From assembly GCF_900116405.1 (NCBI RefSeq), contig NZ_FPAQ01000014.1, forward strand, positions 21,407 through 85,406: a stretch of 64,000 bases of DNA, read 5' to 3'. Positions 26,730 to 34,510 of the stretch are shown one piece after another. Origin of the DNA: Halomonas saccharevitans (GTDB lineage: Bacteria; Pseudomonadota; Gammaproteobacteria; Pseudomonadales; Halomonadaceae). A model generated the notes under the pieces. It was not told the origin of the DNA. It did not search any database and saw only the letters and a program-made list of their open reading frames with translations. Position numbers and translations under genes: made by a program. The number at the start of each line of letters is the position of its first letter. Positions within the stretch are counted from its first letter, which is position 1.

Positions 26730-27110
26730 CTAAAAGGTCAACACCAGGCGGTGGGCAGACAGTGCCTCTGAGATGGCCGCGGCCGGCACGGGCGTCACGT
26801 CGAGCATCAACTCGTCGGCCGAGAGACCGAGCGCCGAGAGCGTCTCTGCGTCCACCAGCAGGGTTTCGATATCATACATCTCCAGCATCGCAAGCGTCGC
26901 GGCCGTCCCCTTCTGCTCGAGCGGCCCGGGTCCCTGCCCGGGCATCAACGCCGTGACGCCCTCCCCCATGAACAGCAGTGAAACGCTTTGCCCGAAAGCG
27001 GCGGCGACCAGCGCGGCGTCCAGCCCTTCCTTAAGCCAGCTACTCCCGTGAGGCGCGTGGCGCAGGATGACCAGCAGGTCGCGGTGTGGGTCATCGTGTT
27101 CGTGCATCAT
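26730..27110 (-). CDS. tusC: Sulfur relay protein TusC
   Basis: A 126-residue TusC/DsrF-like protein. The family pattern I-L-R-H-A-P-H-G-S and A-A-F-G-Q-S-V-S-L-L-F is visible. Two adjacent Met codons (27110 and 27107) could start it; GGAG spacing slightly favours 27107. It is a TusBCD subunit without the catalytic cysteine. Confidence 0.9.
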   Translation of the reverse strand: MMHEHDDPHRDLLVILRHAPHGSSWLKEGLDAALVAAAFGQSVSLLFMGEGVTALMPGQGPGPLEQKGTAATLAMLEMYDIETLLVDAETLSALGLSADELMLDVTPVPAAAISEALSAHRLVLTF

Positions 27111-27132
27111 GGCTCCATCACATGCCAGGAAT

Positions 27133-27525
27133 TCAGGGACCGAAGGTCACCAGGCGGTCGCAGCGCGTCCCCAGATCGATCAGCTGGCCGAGCCCGGTGA
27201 GCTCGAAGGGCTCCGCCACGCTGATCCCGTCCTTGCCGTGCCGGGCGGCCTCGCGCTCGTCGAGAAGACCGCGACGCAGCGCCGCGGCGATGCAGACCTG
27301 TAACGCTACCTCGTGCTCGCGGGACAGGTCTGCCCAGGCATCCACCAAGTGTGGCTCGTCCTGCGGGGGGGCGGCCAGACGGGCGGCATTGTGCACCCCG
27401 TCGTGATAGAAGAATACCGCCTCGAGGCGGTGGCCCCGCGCCACCAGGGCACGGGCGAAGCGCAGGGCCGAGTGGCTGGCCTGATGACTGTAGGGAGCGC
27501 CCATCAGCAGGATGGCGTAGCGCAT
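27133..27525 (-). CDS. tusD: Sulfur relay protein TusD
   Basis: A 130-residue DsrE-fold protein. The persulfide-carrying cysteine is Cys78 in L-Q-V-C-I-A-A-A-L, the same number as in E. coli TusD. It receives sulfur (from TusA) and hands it to TusE. First gene of tusDCBE-acpH; AGGAGG lies just upstream of the start. Confidence 0.93.
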   Translation of the reverse strand: MRYAILLMGAPYSHQASHSALRFARALVARGHRLEAVFFYHDGVHNAARLAAPPQDEPHLVDAWADLSREHEVALQVCIAAALRRGLLDEREAARHGKDGISVAEPFELTGLGQLIDLGTRCDRLVTFGP

Positions 27526-27545
27526 GAAGGTCCTCCTGAAACGAC

Positions 27546-27571
27546 CTGGCCCCGCCGGTTGGCGGGGCCAG
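27546..27571. terminator. 11-bp hairpin between Bax1-I gene and tusD
   Basis: CTGGCCCCGCC (27546-27556) pairs with GGCGGGGCCAG (27561-27571) around GGTT. It lies just beyond the stop of the Bax1-I gene on the minus strand; on that strand GGTCGTTT follows, a weak T-run. Confidence 0.7.
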
Positions 27572-27594
27572 ATGATGCTGATACCGCGCTGGAG

Positions 27595-28269
27595 TCAGTC
27601 CTGGCTCATGATGCCCAGGATCGACAGCAGGCTGATGAACAGGTTGTAGATCGACACGTAGAGCGTGATGGTGGCGAGGATGTAGTTGGTCTCGCCGCTG
27701 CGGTGCACAATCTCGCTGGTCTGGTAGAGGATGGCCGCCGAAGAGAACAGCACGAAGCCGGCAGAGACCATCAGCGACAGCGCCGGGATCTGCAAGAAGA
27801 TACCCGCCAACATGGCAAGGATCAGTACGATGGCACCAGCCATCAGGAAGTTGGCCAGGAAGCTGAAGTCCTTGCGGGTGATCAGCGCTACCGCCGAGAG
27901 CCCCACGAAGGTGACGCCGGTCATGCCCAGTGCGGTCATGATCAGCTGAGCACCGTTGGGCAGTGTTAGGTAGGCGCTCAGGATCGGGCCGAGCGTGAAG
28001 CCCATGAAGCCGGTGAAGGCGAAAGTGGCGAGCAGCCCCATCGCGGAGTTGGCGGTCTTATGCACCAGGAACATGAGGCCGTAGGCGCCGATGAAGAACA
28101 CGAAGATGTTCATCCGCTCGATTCCCATGCTCATGGCGGCACCCGCCGTGACGGCGGAGAACAGCAGGGTCATCGCCAACAGGCCGTAAGTGTTGCGCAG
28201 GACCTTGCTGGTACCGACCGACTGCGACTGCGTCTGCTGACGTGTCGTCTGCGTCTCTTGATAAGCCAT
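27595..28269 (-). CDS. Bax inhibitor-1/YccA family membrane protein
   Basis: A 224-residue protein with seven hydrophobic helices after a ~25-residue polar, Gln/Thr-rich N-terminus. It matches the BI-1/TMBIM family (E. coli YccA, YbhL); members modulate the FtsH protease or act as calcium leak channels. The family core F-T-G-F-M-G-F-T-L-G-P and the C-terminal Y-V-S-I-Y-N-L-F are present. It lies beside tus genes as YccA does beside tusE in E. coli. Confidence 0.9.
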   Translation of the reverse strand: MAYQETQTTRQQTQSQSVGTSKVLRNTYGLLAMTLLFSAVTAGAAMSMGIERMNIFVFFIGAYGLMFLVHKTANSAMGLLATFAFTGFMGFTLGPILSAYLTLPNGAQLIMTALGMTGVTFVGLSAVALITRKDFSFLANFLMAGAIVLILAMLAGIFLQIPALSLMVSAGFVLFSSAAILYQTSEIVHRSGETNYILATITLYVSIYNLFISLLSILGIMSQD

Positions 28270-28348
28270 GGATCCGAAGCTCCCTATATGATTGGTCTAG
28301 GCACTAGACTAAGGATGCAGCCAGAATGTTCCCGACGCAAGCGCCCGG

Positions 28349-28819
28349 CTAGCCAGGGTTCAACGCGTTTTCCGCGGCGGCGGTATCTTCCAGGACCCGC
28401 CGCGCCACCCACGCCGCGGAGTCGCAGACCTCCTCTCCGGCGTCTTCGAGGGCCGCCATGTCCATCCAACAGAGCGCCGTGGCATCGTCCGCGGCCGCCT
28501 CGATGCCGCCCTGCCACTCCAGCTTGACCACCACGATGACGAAGTGCATGGCAAGCGAACCCTCTCCGTCGTAATCGAAAACGTCGAGAGCGGTCAGGAT
28601 GCTCCGCGGCTCGGCCAGCACGCCGGTCTCTTCCAGAAGCTCACGGGCCGCAGCCTGAAGAAGGCTCTCCCCCGCTTCGACCTTGCCGCCGGGCAGCGCC
28701 AGCTTGCCCGCGTTAGGGGAATTGCGTCGCCTGACCATCAGGATGCGCCCACCCCTGACCACCGCGGCCGACACCGCGGGAATGGGACGTACGGGGGTAC
28801 GGGCTGATCGCTCAGGCAT
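28349..28819 (-). CDS. NUDIX hydrolase
   Basis: A ~156-residue NUDIX protein with a complete box: G-G-K-V-E-A-G-E-S at its start and R-E-L-L-E-E-T-G-V at its end (G-x5-E-x7-R-E-x2-E-E-x-G). It hydrolyses a nucleoside diphosphate derivative, probably an ADP-ribose- or MutT-like substrate; not resolvable here. The start chosen is ATG 28819, since GGAG lies 6 nt upstream; an in-frame ATG at 28849 would add ten residues. Confidence 0.85.
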   Translation of the reverse strand: MPERSARTPVRPIPAVSAAVVRGGRILMVRRRNSPNAGKLALPGGKVEAGESLLQAAARELLEETGVLAEPRSILTALDVFDYDGEGSLAMHFVIVVVKLEWQGGIEAAADDATALCWMDMAALEDAGEEVCDSAAWVARRVLEDTAAAENALNPG

Positions 28820-28898
28820 AGAAGTCTCCAGCAATTGTCGTGCTTGCATTGTGCCCCACCCCTGAACCGGGGGCTAACACCCTGATCCAGATAGGCTC

Positions 28899-28926
28899 TT
28901 GACCTGCGAATAAAAACTGGTAGAGT
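28899..28926 (+). promoter_or_regulatory. Promoter of tRNA-Ser
   Basis: TTGACC (28899-28904) and TAGAGT (28921-28926) are 16 nt apart, and the tRNA begins 16 nt further on. Confidence 0.65.
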
Positions 28927-28941
28927 ACGCATCCGTAAGCC

Positions 28942-29032
28942 GGAGGGATGGCAGAGCGGTTGAATGCACCGGTCTTGAAAACCGGCGTAGGTTAATAGCC
29001 TACCCAGGGTTCGAATCCCTGTCCCTCCGCCA
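28942..29032 (+). tRNA. serT: tRNA-Ser (anticodon UGA)
   Basis: Class II tRNA with acceptor strands GGAGGGA (28942-28948) and TCCCTCC, a discriminator G and an encoded CCA. The anticodon arm CCGGT-CTTGAAA-ACCGG gives anticodon TGA. A long variable arm (TAGGTTAATAGCCTA) and GGTTCGAATCC T-arm follow. The 3' end is the integration site of the element that starts here; the gene stays complete. Confidence 0.97.
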
Positions 29033-29033
29033 C
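29016..29033 (+). repeat. attL core, 18 bp in the tRNA-Ser 3' end
   Basis: TCCCTGTCCCTCCGCCAC is identical to 35911-35928. The identity covers the T-arm 3' strand, acceptor strand and CCA, the classical target of tyrosine integrases; flanking bases differ on both sides. Confidence 0.93.
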
Positions 29034-29043
29034 TCCGACTTCT

Positions 29044-29088
29044 AGGGCATGTTTTCGAGGCTTATCAAGAGCTTAGAGGACATGCCCT
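29044..29088. repeat. Inverted repeat beside attL
   Basis: AGGGCATGT (29044-29052) and ACATGCCCT (29080-29088), 27 nt apart, lie between the att core and the arm repeats. It could be the tRNA transcript terminator brought by the element or an excisionase/accessory site. Confidence 0.45.
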
Positions 29089-29096
29089 TTCGCTTA

Positions 29097-29119
29097 TTTA
29101 CCACATGTGTTTACCACAT
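29097..29119 (+). repeat. Left pair of arm-type repeats TTTACCACAT
   Basis: TTTACCACAT at 29097-29106 and 29110-29119, 13 nt apart, 63 nt inside attL. The same pair recurs near attR, which suggests they are arm-type integrase sites. Confidence 0.75.
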
Positions 29120-29202
29120 CCCTCCTGTCCTCCTTACTGAGTGTACGCCCCGCCTGATACACGTGCTAATTTGGATGAGCACACCATCAGCAAGGAGGCC
29201 AC

Positions 29203-29829
29203 ATGCACAAACCTCGATACCGGGACAAAGTGCTCATTGAAAAAGCTGACGGCCAGCAGCTTGGGCCGGTACAGGCTACGGTTGATAAAGGAATCATCTT
29301 CGCCGCTCCTACGCACCTAATAGAAGTGGGAGACATCCTCTTGCGTGAGATGCCGCAAGGTGGTCATGAGAGGTACGTAGTGGATGAACCAGGTTTTAAG
29401 CAAGGTAGCGGTAAACTCATTCCTTCTCATTTCCAGGCTGAAGTGCATCGAGAAGATGCCCGCAGGACGTCTGAGTCTGTTTCTACACCCGACCATCAGA
29501 TACCTCCGACGCCACCTGGAAGCGTAACAATCAACTTCAATGGCGATCATGGACGTGTCTACCAGCATTCGAACGACAATTCGCAAACCGTTATCAATGC
29601 CATAGAGCCCCAGCTTGAAGCTCTCCGCACAGAGTTGCGGGATAAGGTAGAAGACCCCCAGCGTCTCGCTGATCTTGAGCATGAAATCGACGCACTGAAA
29701 GCCTCACGGCCTGACCCCTCAACCATCGGCGAGCAGCTGGACAGCCTTATGCGCAAGGGAGCTGACTATGCAGAGATCATCGGGAAGTACAAAAGTGGGA
29801 TCATGGCTGTAGCCGCTGCGCTAGCCTGA
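29203..29829 (+). CDS. Unknown element cargo protein
   Basis: A 208-residue protein I do not recognise. Residues about 5-65 look like a small beta domain (K-V-L-I-E-K-A-D-G-Q-Q-L-G). Residues about 107-130 contain the repetitive polar strand-like stretch V-T-I-N-F-N-G-D-H-G-R-V and H-S-N-D-N-S-Q-T-V-I, a pattern reminiscent of glycine/asparagine-rich segments found in some phage-defence and toxin proteins. A helical, possibly coiled-coil part follows (about 133-165), and the end is Y-K-S-G-I-M-A-V-A-A-A-L-A. Codon use is less GC-biased than in host genes. It is the first gene after attL, a typical cargo slot. The start ATG 29203 follows AAGGAGG. Confidence 0.7.
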   Translation: MHKPRYRDKVLIEKADGQQLGPVQATVDKGIIFAAPTHLIEVGDILLREMPQGGHERYVVDEPGFKQGSGKLIPSHFQAEVHREDARRTSESVSTPDHQIPPTPPGSVTINFNGDHGRVYQHSNDNSQTVINAIEPQLEALRTELRDKVEDPQRLADLEHEIDALKASRPDPSTIGEQLDSLMRKGADYAEIIGKYKSGIMAVAAALA

Positions 29830-29928
29830 CACTTACTCGAAGGCACCAAGCGAGCAAAAATAAGCCCCACCGCACGGATGGAGCTTGTGAGTTATAGCTA
29901 TCGATTTACTCTTGTCGATAGATTCTCA

Positions 29929-30510
29929 TTATCTATCGATGGCACTGGCTTTGGCTACCCGACAGGCCCGCTTCACAGATGCCGGTGAGATGTCGAAGTG
30001 TTCCGCCGTGGCCCTGATGCTGGCGCTGTTCTCCTGGCGCCAATGGGCCACGTCCTCATCAATTATAACCTTCTCCCTGCCGAGGGCCTTCCCCTCAGCC
30101 TTGGCCCGCTTGATGCCAGCCATCTGGCGTTCCTTGATGTTGGAGCGTTCAAGCTCGGCCATCGCCGACAGCATGGTGAGCATCGCCTTACCCATCGGTG
30201 TGCTCATGTCGAAGCCTTCACGGAGCGACAGCACCGCTACTCCCTTGGCGTTGAGCGCCTCGACCGTCTCCAGCACGTCGATGGTGTTCCTGCCCAGGCG
30301 GTCGATGGCATAGACAATGATGGTGTCTCCCTCGCGGACGTAACTCAGTAGCTCCCCAAGCCCCTTCCTGTCCTTCGCCTTGATGGCCCCGGAGGTTGCC
30401 TCATCGACAAACCAGCGGTCGACCTTGTGGCGTTCCTCGATGGTGGCTCGCTGTGTGTCGGTGGACTGGTCCTCAGTGCTGACGCGGACGTAAGCGATGG
30501 TGGCTGACAT
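29929..30510 (-). CDS. Serine recombinase (resolvase/invertase family)
   Basis: A 193-residue small serine recombinase. The catalytic serine is in A-Y-V-R-V-S-T-E-D-Q (residue ~10), and Y-A-I-D-R-L-G-R-N and M-A-E-L-E-R-S-N-I-K-E-R are typical. The C-terminal ~45 residues form the DNA-binding helix-turn-helix (W-R-Q-E-N-S-A-S-I-R-A-T-A-E-H-F-D-I-S). The start is ATG 30510, preceded by GAAGGAG; a longer frame to 30570 lacks support. It could invert or resolve DNA within the element or be a relic of another transposon. No paired crossover sites were seen nearby. Confidence 0.9.
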   Translation of the reverse strand: MSATIAYVRVSTEDQSTDTQRATIEERHKVDRWFVDEATSGAIKAKDRKGLGELLSYVREGDTIIVYAIDRLGRNTIDVLETVEALNAKGVAVLSLREGFDMSTPMGKAMLTMLSAMAELERSNIKERQMAGIKRAKAEGKALGREKVIIDEDVAHWRQENSASIRATAEHFDISPASVKRACRVAKASAIDR

Positions 30511-30920
30511 GTCGGTTGCTCCTTCACCGTGGCTCATTAAGTATGGCTCACAATGTAGGGCATGGATCATTAAAAATCAACAGCTATGAGCCACTCTGAG
30601 CGCCAGCCCACAGCATGGGCCACAAGGTACACTCTTTGAGCTAGGGCAGTAGGGCAACAGACAAGACTATCGCGGTATTCCTCAAGTTGAGGGCCATCCG
30701 TCTCGAATCCATCCTCTGGTGCATCGGTTTTCAGCGGGAGTCAGTCAGCGTGGGCAGCCTGAGAGGAGCCAATCTATCCCTTTCCGAATCAGACCCGGTG
30801 GCGGATTATTTCCTTCATAATCAGTGCTTTACTCATTATCGTCATGGCCTGTAGCGTGCCCGCTGCTGGCGCTCATCGAGGGCGTCAAGGACTACCACCA
30901 GACAGCAAGGAGCCGAAGCA
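30511..30920. other. Element interval without a recognised gene
   Basis: About 410 nt upstream of the divergent recombinase and small ORF. It holds repeated TGGCTCA words at 30530-30536 and 30544-30550 just before the recombinase start, possible regulator half-sites. Otherwise AT-richer sequence and no convincing frame. Confidence 0.6.
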
Positions 30921-31094
30921 ATGCGTATCGAGTTAACACGCTGGGGCATGGAGCTGACCATCATGGGATTGATCGTCAGGCTGGTTGCGGGAGATGTCTT
31001 CCTGCGGGTGCCGATGGTCGGGCTACTGGCATGGAATCAGTGCGGTCTGTCCCTGGATCGCTGGGCAGATGCCAAGCATGACCCGGTGATGTAG
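30921..31094 (+). CDS. Possible small hydrophobic protein
   Basis: A 57-residue frame starting M-R-I-E-L-T-R-W-G-M-E-L with AAGGAG (30907-30912) 8 nt before its ATG. Residues about 11-40 are largely hydrophobic (M-G-L-I-V-R-L-V-A-G-D-V-F-L) and may form one membrane or amphipathic helix. A competing frame on the same strand (30824-31081) has no ribosome site and an Arg/Gly/Ala shadow-like composition. I do not recognise the family. Confidence 0.45.
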   Translation: MRIELTRWGMELTIMGLIVRLVAGDVFLRVPMVGLLAWNQCGLSLDRWADAKHDPVM

Positions 31095-31490
31095 AGGCTG
31101 ACGCTTAGCCATGGTGGGGGTGGGTGCCTTCGTCATTCATCCCCCCGTGGGTGCCTCGAAGATCGACTTCCAGCCGCCATCATGCGCCAGCTCGGGGGCG
31201 GGCACCGGGGAAGCGCGTTCCTTATATACACTTAATTACCGGCTCAGATGTGCGCCACAAAATGGCCGGGGGTGGGTCCATAGGAGTCCCGCCGGAGTCC
31301 CGTTCCACTAGCTCAGAGAGGGACATACGGAGTCAGGGCGACACGGGTAGATCAAGTCCCGGTGTGTCTACTTTCCCCGCCACCGTGGCAATCCCTCAGT
31401 GTGGCCCCTGGAAGCGCCGCTATGTGGTAAATCGGCAGGGCCAACGCCTTGATAGGCTGCCAGATTTCGCGAGAGAGCGGCACCACCGAG
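31095..31490. other. Element interval without a recognised gene
   Basis: About 396 nt before the Rha-like gene. An inverted copy of the arm repeat, ATGTGGTAAA, is at 31422-31431 (complement TTTACCACAT). Open frames here have poor codon character and no ribosome site. Confidence 0.6.
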
Positions 31491-32198
31491 ATGACCATGA
31501 GCAGCCGCGAGATCGCGGAGGTGGTCGAGAAGCGACACGACAACGTGAAGCGCACCATCGAAATGCTGGCTACCCATGGAACGGTCCATCCTCAAATTGA
31601 GGACGAACCCTCAACCGATGCGATGGGACGTACCCGAATCACCAAGACCTTCCACGTCAACCAGCGCGACAGCTATGTGATCGTCGCCCAGCTTTCCCCG
31701 GAGTTCACCGCTCGCTTGGTGGACCGCTGGCAAGAGCTGGAGCAGCAGGTAGCCCAACCGAAGGTTCCGCAGTCCTTCGCCAGGACAGCGAAGGCCGCTT
31801 CAACCTCAACGACCTCCACAAGGCAGCCGGTGGTGACCCGAAGCACCGCCCCGGCGAGTGGATGAAGACCGACCAAGTCAAGGCGCTGGTGGCCGAGGTC
31901 GAAAATGCGAACATCGTCGCAATTAACTCCAAGCGTGGTCGCTACGGCGGCACCTTCGTCGTCAAGGAGCTGGTCTACGCCTATGCCATGTGGATCAGCC
32001 CCGCGTTCCACCTGAAGGTGATCCGTGCGTATGACGCCATGGTCACTCAGCCGCAGCCTGACCGACGATCAGATAGAACAGGCTCGCCGCTGCCTCCATG
32101 TCCTGCGTCCGCGCCTTGAACACTTCACTCGCTGGCGCAAGGCAAGGGCTGGTCTCTCGGTCATGCCTCAGACTGAGCAGCACACGGAGGGCCTGTGA
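31491..32198 (+). pseudogene. Rha / KilA-N phage regulatory protein, two frameshifts
   Basis: The first frame gives a Rha-type domain (S-S-R-E-I-A-E-V-V-E-K-R-H-D-N-V-K-R-T-I-E, then V-N-Q-R-D-S-Y-V-I-V-A-Q-L and L-V-D-R-W-Q-E-L-E). At about 31775-31790 the coding signal moves to another frame, which encodes a KilA-N domain (G-R-F-N-L-N-D-L-H-K-A-A-G, G-R-Y-G-G-T-F-V-V, A-Y-A-M-W-I-S-P-A-F). At about 32050 it returns to the first frame (S-L-T-D-D-Q-I-E-Q-A-R-R-C-L) and stops at 32198. The two shifts compensate each other. No slippery heptamer is seen, so mutation or sequencing error is more likely than programmed shifting. The start is ATG 31491; an upstream TTG at 31449 is possible. Confidence 0.75.
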
Positions 32199-32387
32199 GT
32201 CGCCCTGGTCGAGGTCTTCGGGCCGACGTTGGAGAAGGATCGACACGACAGCGGGCGTGACGTGGATGTCATCCTTGGTCAGATGGACATTGATCCCTCG
32301 CCGACAGACGGTCTTGTAGAGGTGATGGAGCTTGGTCCGTGGGCTGGCGCCCTTGAGGTGGCGGACGGTGTGAACCTCGATGGTCAT
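32043..32387 (-). CDS. Unknown element protein overlapping the Rha/KilA-N tail
   Basis: A ~114-residue frame starting M-T-I-E-V-H-T-V-R-H-L-K-G, rich in basic residues in its first half (K-L-H-H-L-Y-K-T-V-C-R-R-G). No family recognised. It overlaps the 3' part of the opposite-strand Rha/KilA-N gene by about 155 nt, so its C-terminal third might be an antisense shadow. No strong ribosome site; an ATG at 32462 would overlap the double-HTH gene. Gene reality is uncertain. Confidence 0.45.
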   Translation of the reverse strand: MTIEVHTVRHLKGASPRTKLHHLYKTVCRRGINVHLTKDDIHVTPAVVSILLQRRPEDLDQGDSQALRVLLSLRHDRETSPCLAPASEVFKARTQDMEAAASLFYLIVGQAAAE

Positions 32388-32403
32388 GGTGATGAATGCC
32401 TCT

Positions 32404-32802
32404 CTAGCGTCGTGTACGGCGGAACTTGCCTTCTTCCCAGCGATGGCTAAGGTCCACGCCATGCGCCCGACAGGCCCTCCACACCGTCGTTCTCCCGATG
32501 CCGAAGTGACGTGCAGTCTCGACGATGGACGCTTGCCGGGTCCGGCGCCATTCAGCGACCGTCTTCGAGTCAGCCTTGGGCGTGGCCCCGGAAGGCACGG
32601 TGGACGTGTAGGACAGCCCAGCCTCTCGCCAGATGGTCTTTACCTGCGTGTCACTGATACCGAAGTGTTCGGCTGTGGCGCGTCGGGTGGCCCCGTTCTG
32701 CTGGCGCCACCGGATGACTTCCTGTCGGTCCACCTTGGGCTTCGGTCCGGGCTTCCGTGAGGCCCCGGAGTATCGCGTGTCCTTGTGTGCCATGTCCTCC
32801 AT
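32404..32802 (-). CDS. Small protein with two helix-turn-helix modules
   Basis: A 132-residue basic protein. Two similar HTH units follow each other: V-I-R-W-R-Q-Q-N-G-A-T-R-R-A-T-A-E-H-F-G (about residues 29-60) and V-A-E-W-R-R-T-R-Q-A-S-I-V-E-T-A-R-H-F-G (about 81-112). Both resemble the DNA-binding end of the serine recombinase encoded at 29.9-30.5 kb. It has no catalytic domain, so it may be a repressor or recombination directionality factor. The start is taken as ATG 32802; an ATG at 32790 is the alternative. Confidence 0.72.
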   Translation of the reverse strand: MEDMAHKDTRYSGASRKPGPKPKVDRQEVIRWRQQNGATRRATAEHFGISDTQVKTIWREAGLSYTSTVPSGATPKADSKTVAEWRRTRQASIVETARHFGIGRTTVWRACRAHGVDLSHRWEEGKFRRTRR

Positions 32803-32829
32803 CCTTGTCCTTGCTCTCAGGTTCTCGTG

Positions 32830-33330
32830 TTATCCGTACTCCTTCACCGACGCGCCTTCAGCGCCAGCCACGGCGAGTGAGTCGGCCAGCTCATTCTGCG
32901 GGTGCCCATCGTGACCACGGACCCAGTGGAAGCGGACGGCGTGGGTCTGAAGCAGGGCATCAAGCTGGCGCCATAGGTCGGCGTTCTTGACGGGTGCCTT
33001 GCTGGCTGTCTTCCAGCCCCGACGCTTCCAGCCGCTCAGCCAATCGGTGGCACCTTTCTGGACGTACTCGCTGTCCGTCGTCAGCTCCACACAGGCGGGC
33101 CGCTTCAGGGCCTCCAGTGCCTTGATGACTGCCGTCAGCTCGGCCCGGTTGTTGGTGATCGTGTCGCCCTGGAGCTTCCCGGCGATCTTCAGGCGGTGTC
33201 CTCGGTCGTTCATCAGGACAGCGCCCCAGCCGCCTTGCGGGTTGCTCTGGCCGTTGTTGCTACAGGCGCCGTCCGTGAAGATGGAGATGGTGGGCCGTGT
33301 GTCGTCGGTGGGTGTGGTCGGTTGAGCCAT
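32830..33330 (-). CDS. rnhA: Ribonuclease HI on the integrative element
   Basis: A 166-residue RNase HI with all catalytic carboxylates: D in [10 protein letters not shown] in N-N-R-A-E-L, D in T-T-D-S-E-Y-V and D in N-E-L-A-D; the [10 protein letters not shown] loop is also present. It cleaves RNA in RNA-DNA hybrids, removing R-loops and primers. Both termini are somewhat longer than in E. coli RnhA (155). It may supply RNase HI to the cell, because the usual rnhA place before dnaQ is empty in this window, or serve element replication. Confidence 0.93.
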   Translation of the reverse strand: MAQPTTPTDDTRPTISIFTDGACSNNGQSNPQGGWGAVLMNDRGHRLKIAGKLQGDTITNNRAELTAVIKALEALKRPACVELTTDSEYVQKGATDWLSGWKRRGWKTASKAPVKNADLWRQLDALLQTHAVRFHWVRGHDGHPQNELADSLAVAGAEGASVKEYG

Positions 33331-34080
33331 GGTGATCGTTCGTCCTCATTGTCGGAGACAGTCGGCCCCTTCAGCCAAGCGGACCAGCAAGACGGACGAT
33401 ACCGCCTGACTGCCCGACTGCCTTCGAGAATGTGCTGGGTGCGATGATGGTGATGATGTGTCCCAGACACGCGCCCACGCATCGAGCAGCGAGGGAGTGT
33501 CGGAACGTCGACCCAAGGGGAAGGCCGATAGGTGGTCAGCAAGGGGAGCTGACCGGGAGCACTGGAAGCGGTCCACGGTCCTGATTCGTCATGGATGGAT
33601 CATGGACGATGACAACGCCAGCGATGGCGCCGGGTGTGTTCATGGGGTGCGTCTTACAGATGGACTAGAAGAGAAGGACCTACGGAGGGGCGCAGGTGCC
33701 AGTCTTCTAGATGTCCCCTGCTACCCGTAGACAGCCCGTCGCAGACGCGACAGGTCGCCCGGACTGCGCCAGGGGCTACCACCTCCCTGGTGTCCTTACG
33801 TCGAGCATCTCCGCGTTCCCAAGCACCCCGACAGGCGGGGCAGTTACTAGCGTCATCTCGAAGGCGATTAAGCTACGGTGAGCAGGGGCGCCGAAGTCGG
33901 TCGCAGTATGCCGAGCCTTCTTAGAGCGGTCCCCAGAGAACGGTTTGGTTCTCCAGAAGAGGGCCGTAATTGATTCGGCGCTGTGCGGCGATGTGAGAGG
34001 TTCTAGGGGATGAGCGGTAGGGATGCCCATCCCATGGAAGCGAAAGGCTGTTAGCGGGCGCACATGGCGATAATCTAGGA
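33331..34080. other. 750-nt element interval without a recognised gene
   Basis: No frame here has good codon use plus a ribosome site. Short frames (33458-33730 plus; 33346-33576 minus) look like shadows. The interval could hold the element's replication origin, a regulatory RNA or decayed genes; I see no clear iterons or strong hairpins. Confidence 0.55.
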
Positions 34081-34431
34081 CTACTTCGTGATTCCCTTGA
34101 AGAGCAGGGCTTGCTCGCTCTGCATGAAGATGAGGGCGTATACCTCGTTCTGGTCGGCTTCGATGAGGCGGTGTACACCATGTTTGAGAGTGGGAAATTC
34201 AAACAACATCTTGCGGGCTAGCCCATCGGACACCATCGAAATCTTCGTGAGTTTCCAGTGTGAAGCCCTGTGGTTGTGCTCTTCCAGCCATGTGTTGACC
34301 AAGTTGGTACGAAAGTCTTCGTCTATCCAGCGGCCGGTTATGGAACGCTCATCGATGGTCGTGATAGTGAGAAATGCCACAAGATGAGTCATGTCCTCAA
34401 GGCTCATCGTGTTGCGAGTGAAGAGTCCCAT
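34081..34431 (-). CDS. Unknown element protein
   Basis: A 116-residue protein starting M-G-L-F-T-R-N-T-M-S-L-E-D-M-T-H-L. The start at 34431 is set by GGGAGG 4 nt upstream; a longer frame to 34494 lacks one. It contains H-N-H-R-A-S-H-W-K-L and ends with Y-A-L-I-F-M-Q-S-E-Q-A-L-L-F-K-G. Mixed alpha/beta composition, no signal peptide or membrane helix. Codon use is less GC-rich than in host genes. Family not recognised. It lies directly downstream of the integrase gene on the same strand. Confidence 0.68.
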   Translation of the reverse strand: MGLFTRNTMSLEDMTHLVAFLTITTIDERSITGRWIDEDFRTNLVNTWLEEHNHRASHWKLTKISMVSDGLARKMLFEFPTLKHGVHRLIEADQNEVYALIFMQSEQALLFKGITK

Positions 34432-34510
34432 GGCGCCTCCCTGCGTGCTGTGGTCTCCAAACCGACCGTAACCACCATGGGCAGTGGGCATCAAGATCGA
34501 GCAAGGCCCC

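Noticed and set aside
30824..31081. 85-residue plus-strand frame
   Set aside because: No ribosome site, low-quality composition, and it overlaps a better supported small frame at 30921-31094.
31124..31600. 158-residue plus-strand frame before the Rha gene
   Set aside because: Arg/Pro/Ser-rich shadow-like composition and it runs into the Rha coding region in another frame.
31780..31865. Programmed frameshift in the Rha/KilA-N gene
   Set aside because: No slippery heptamer or downstream pseudoknot signal is seen; mutation or sequencing error is simpler.
33458..33730. 90-residue plus-strand frame in the silent element segment
   Set aside because: No ribosome site or recognisable motif and poor codon character; left as non-coding.
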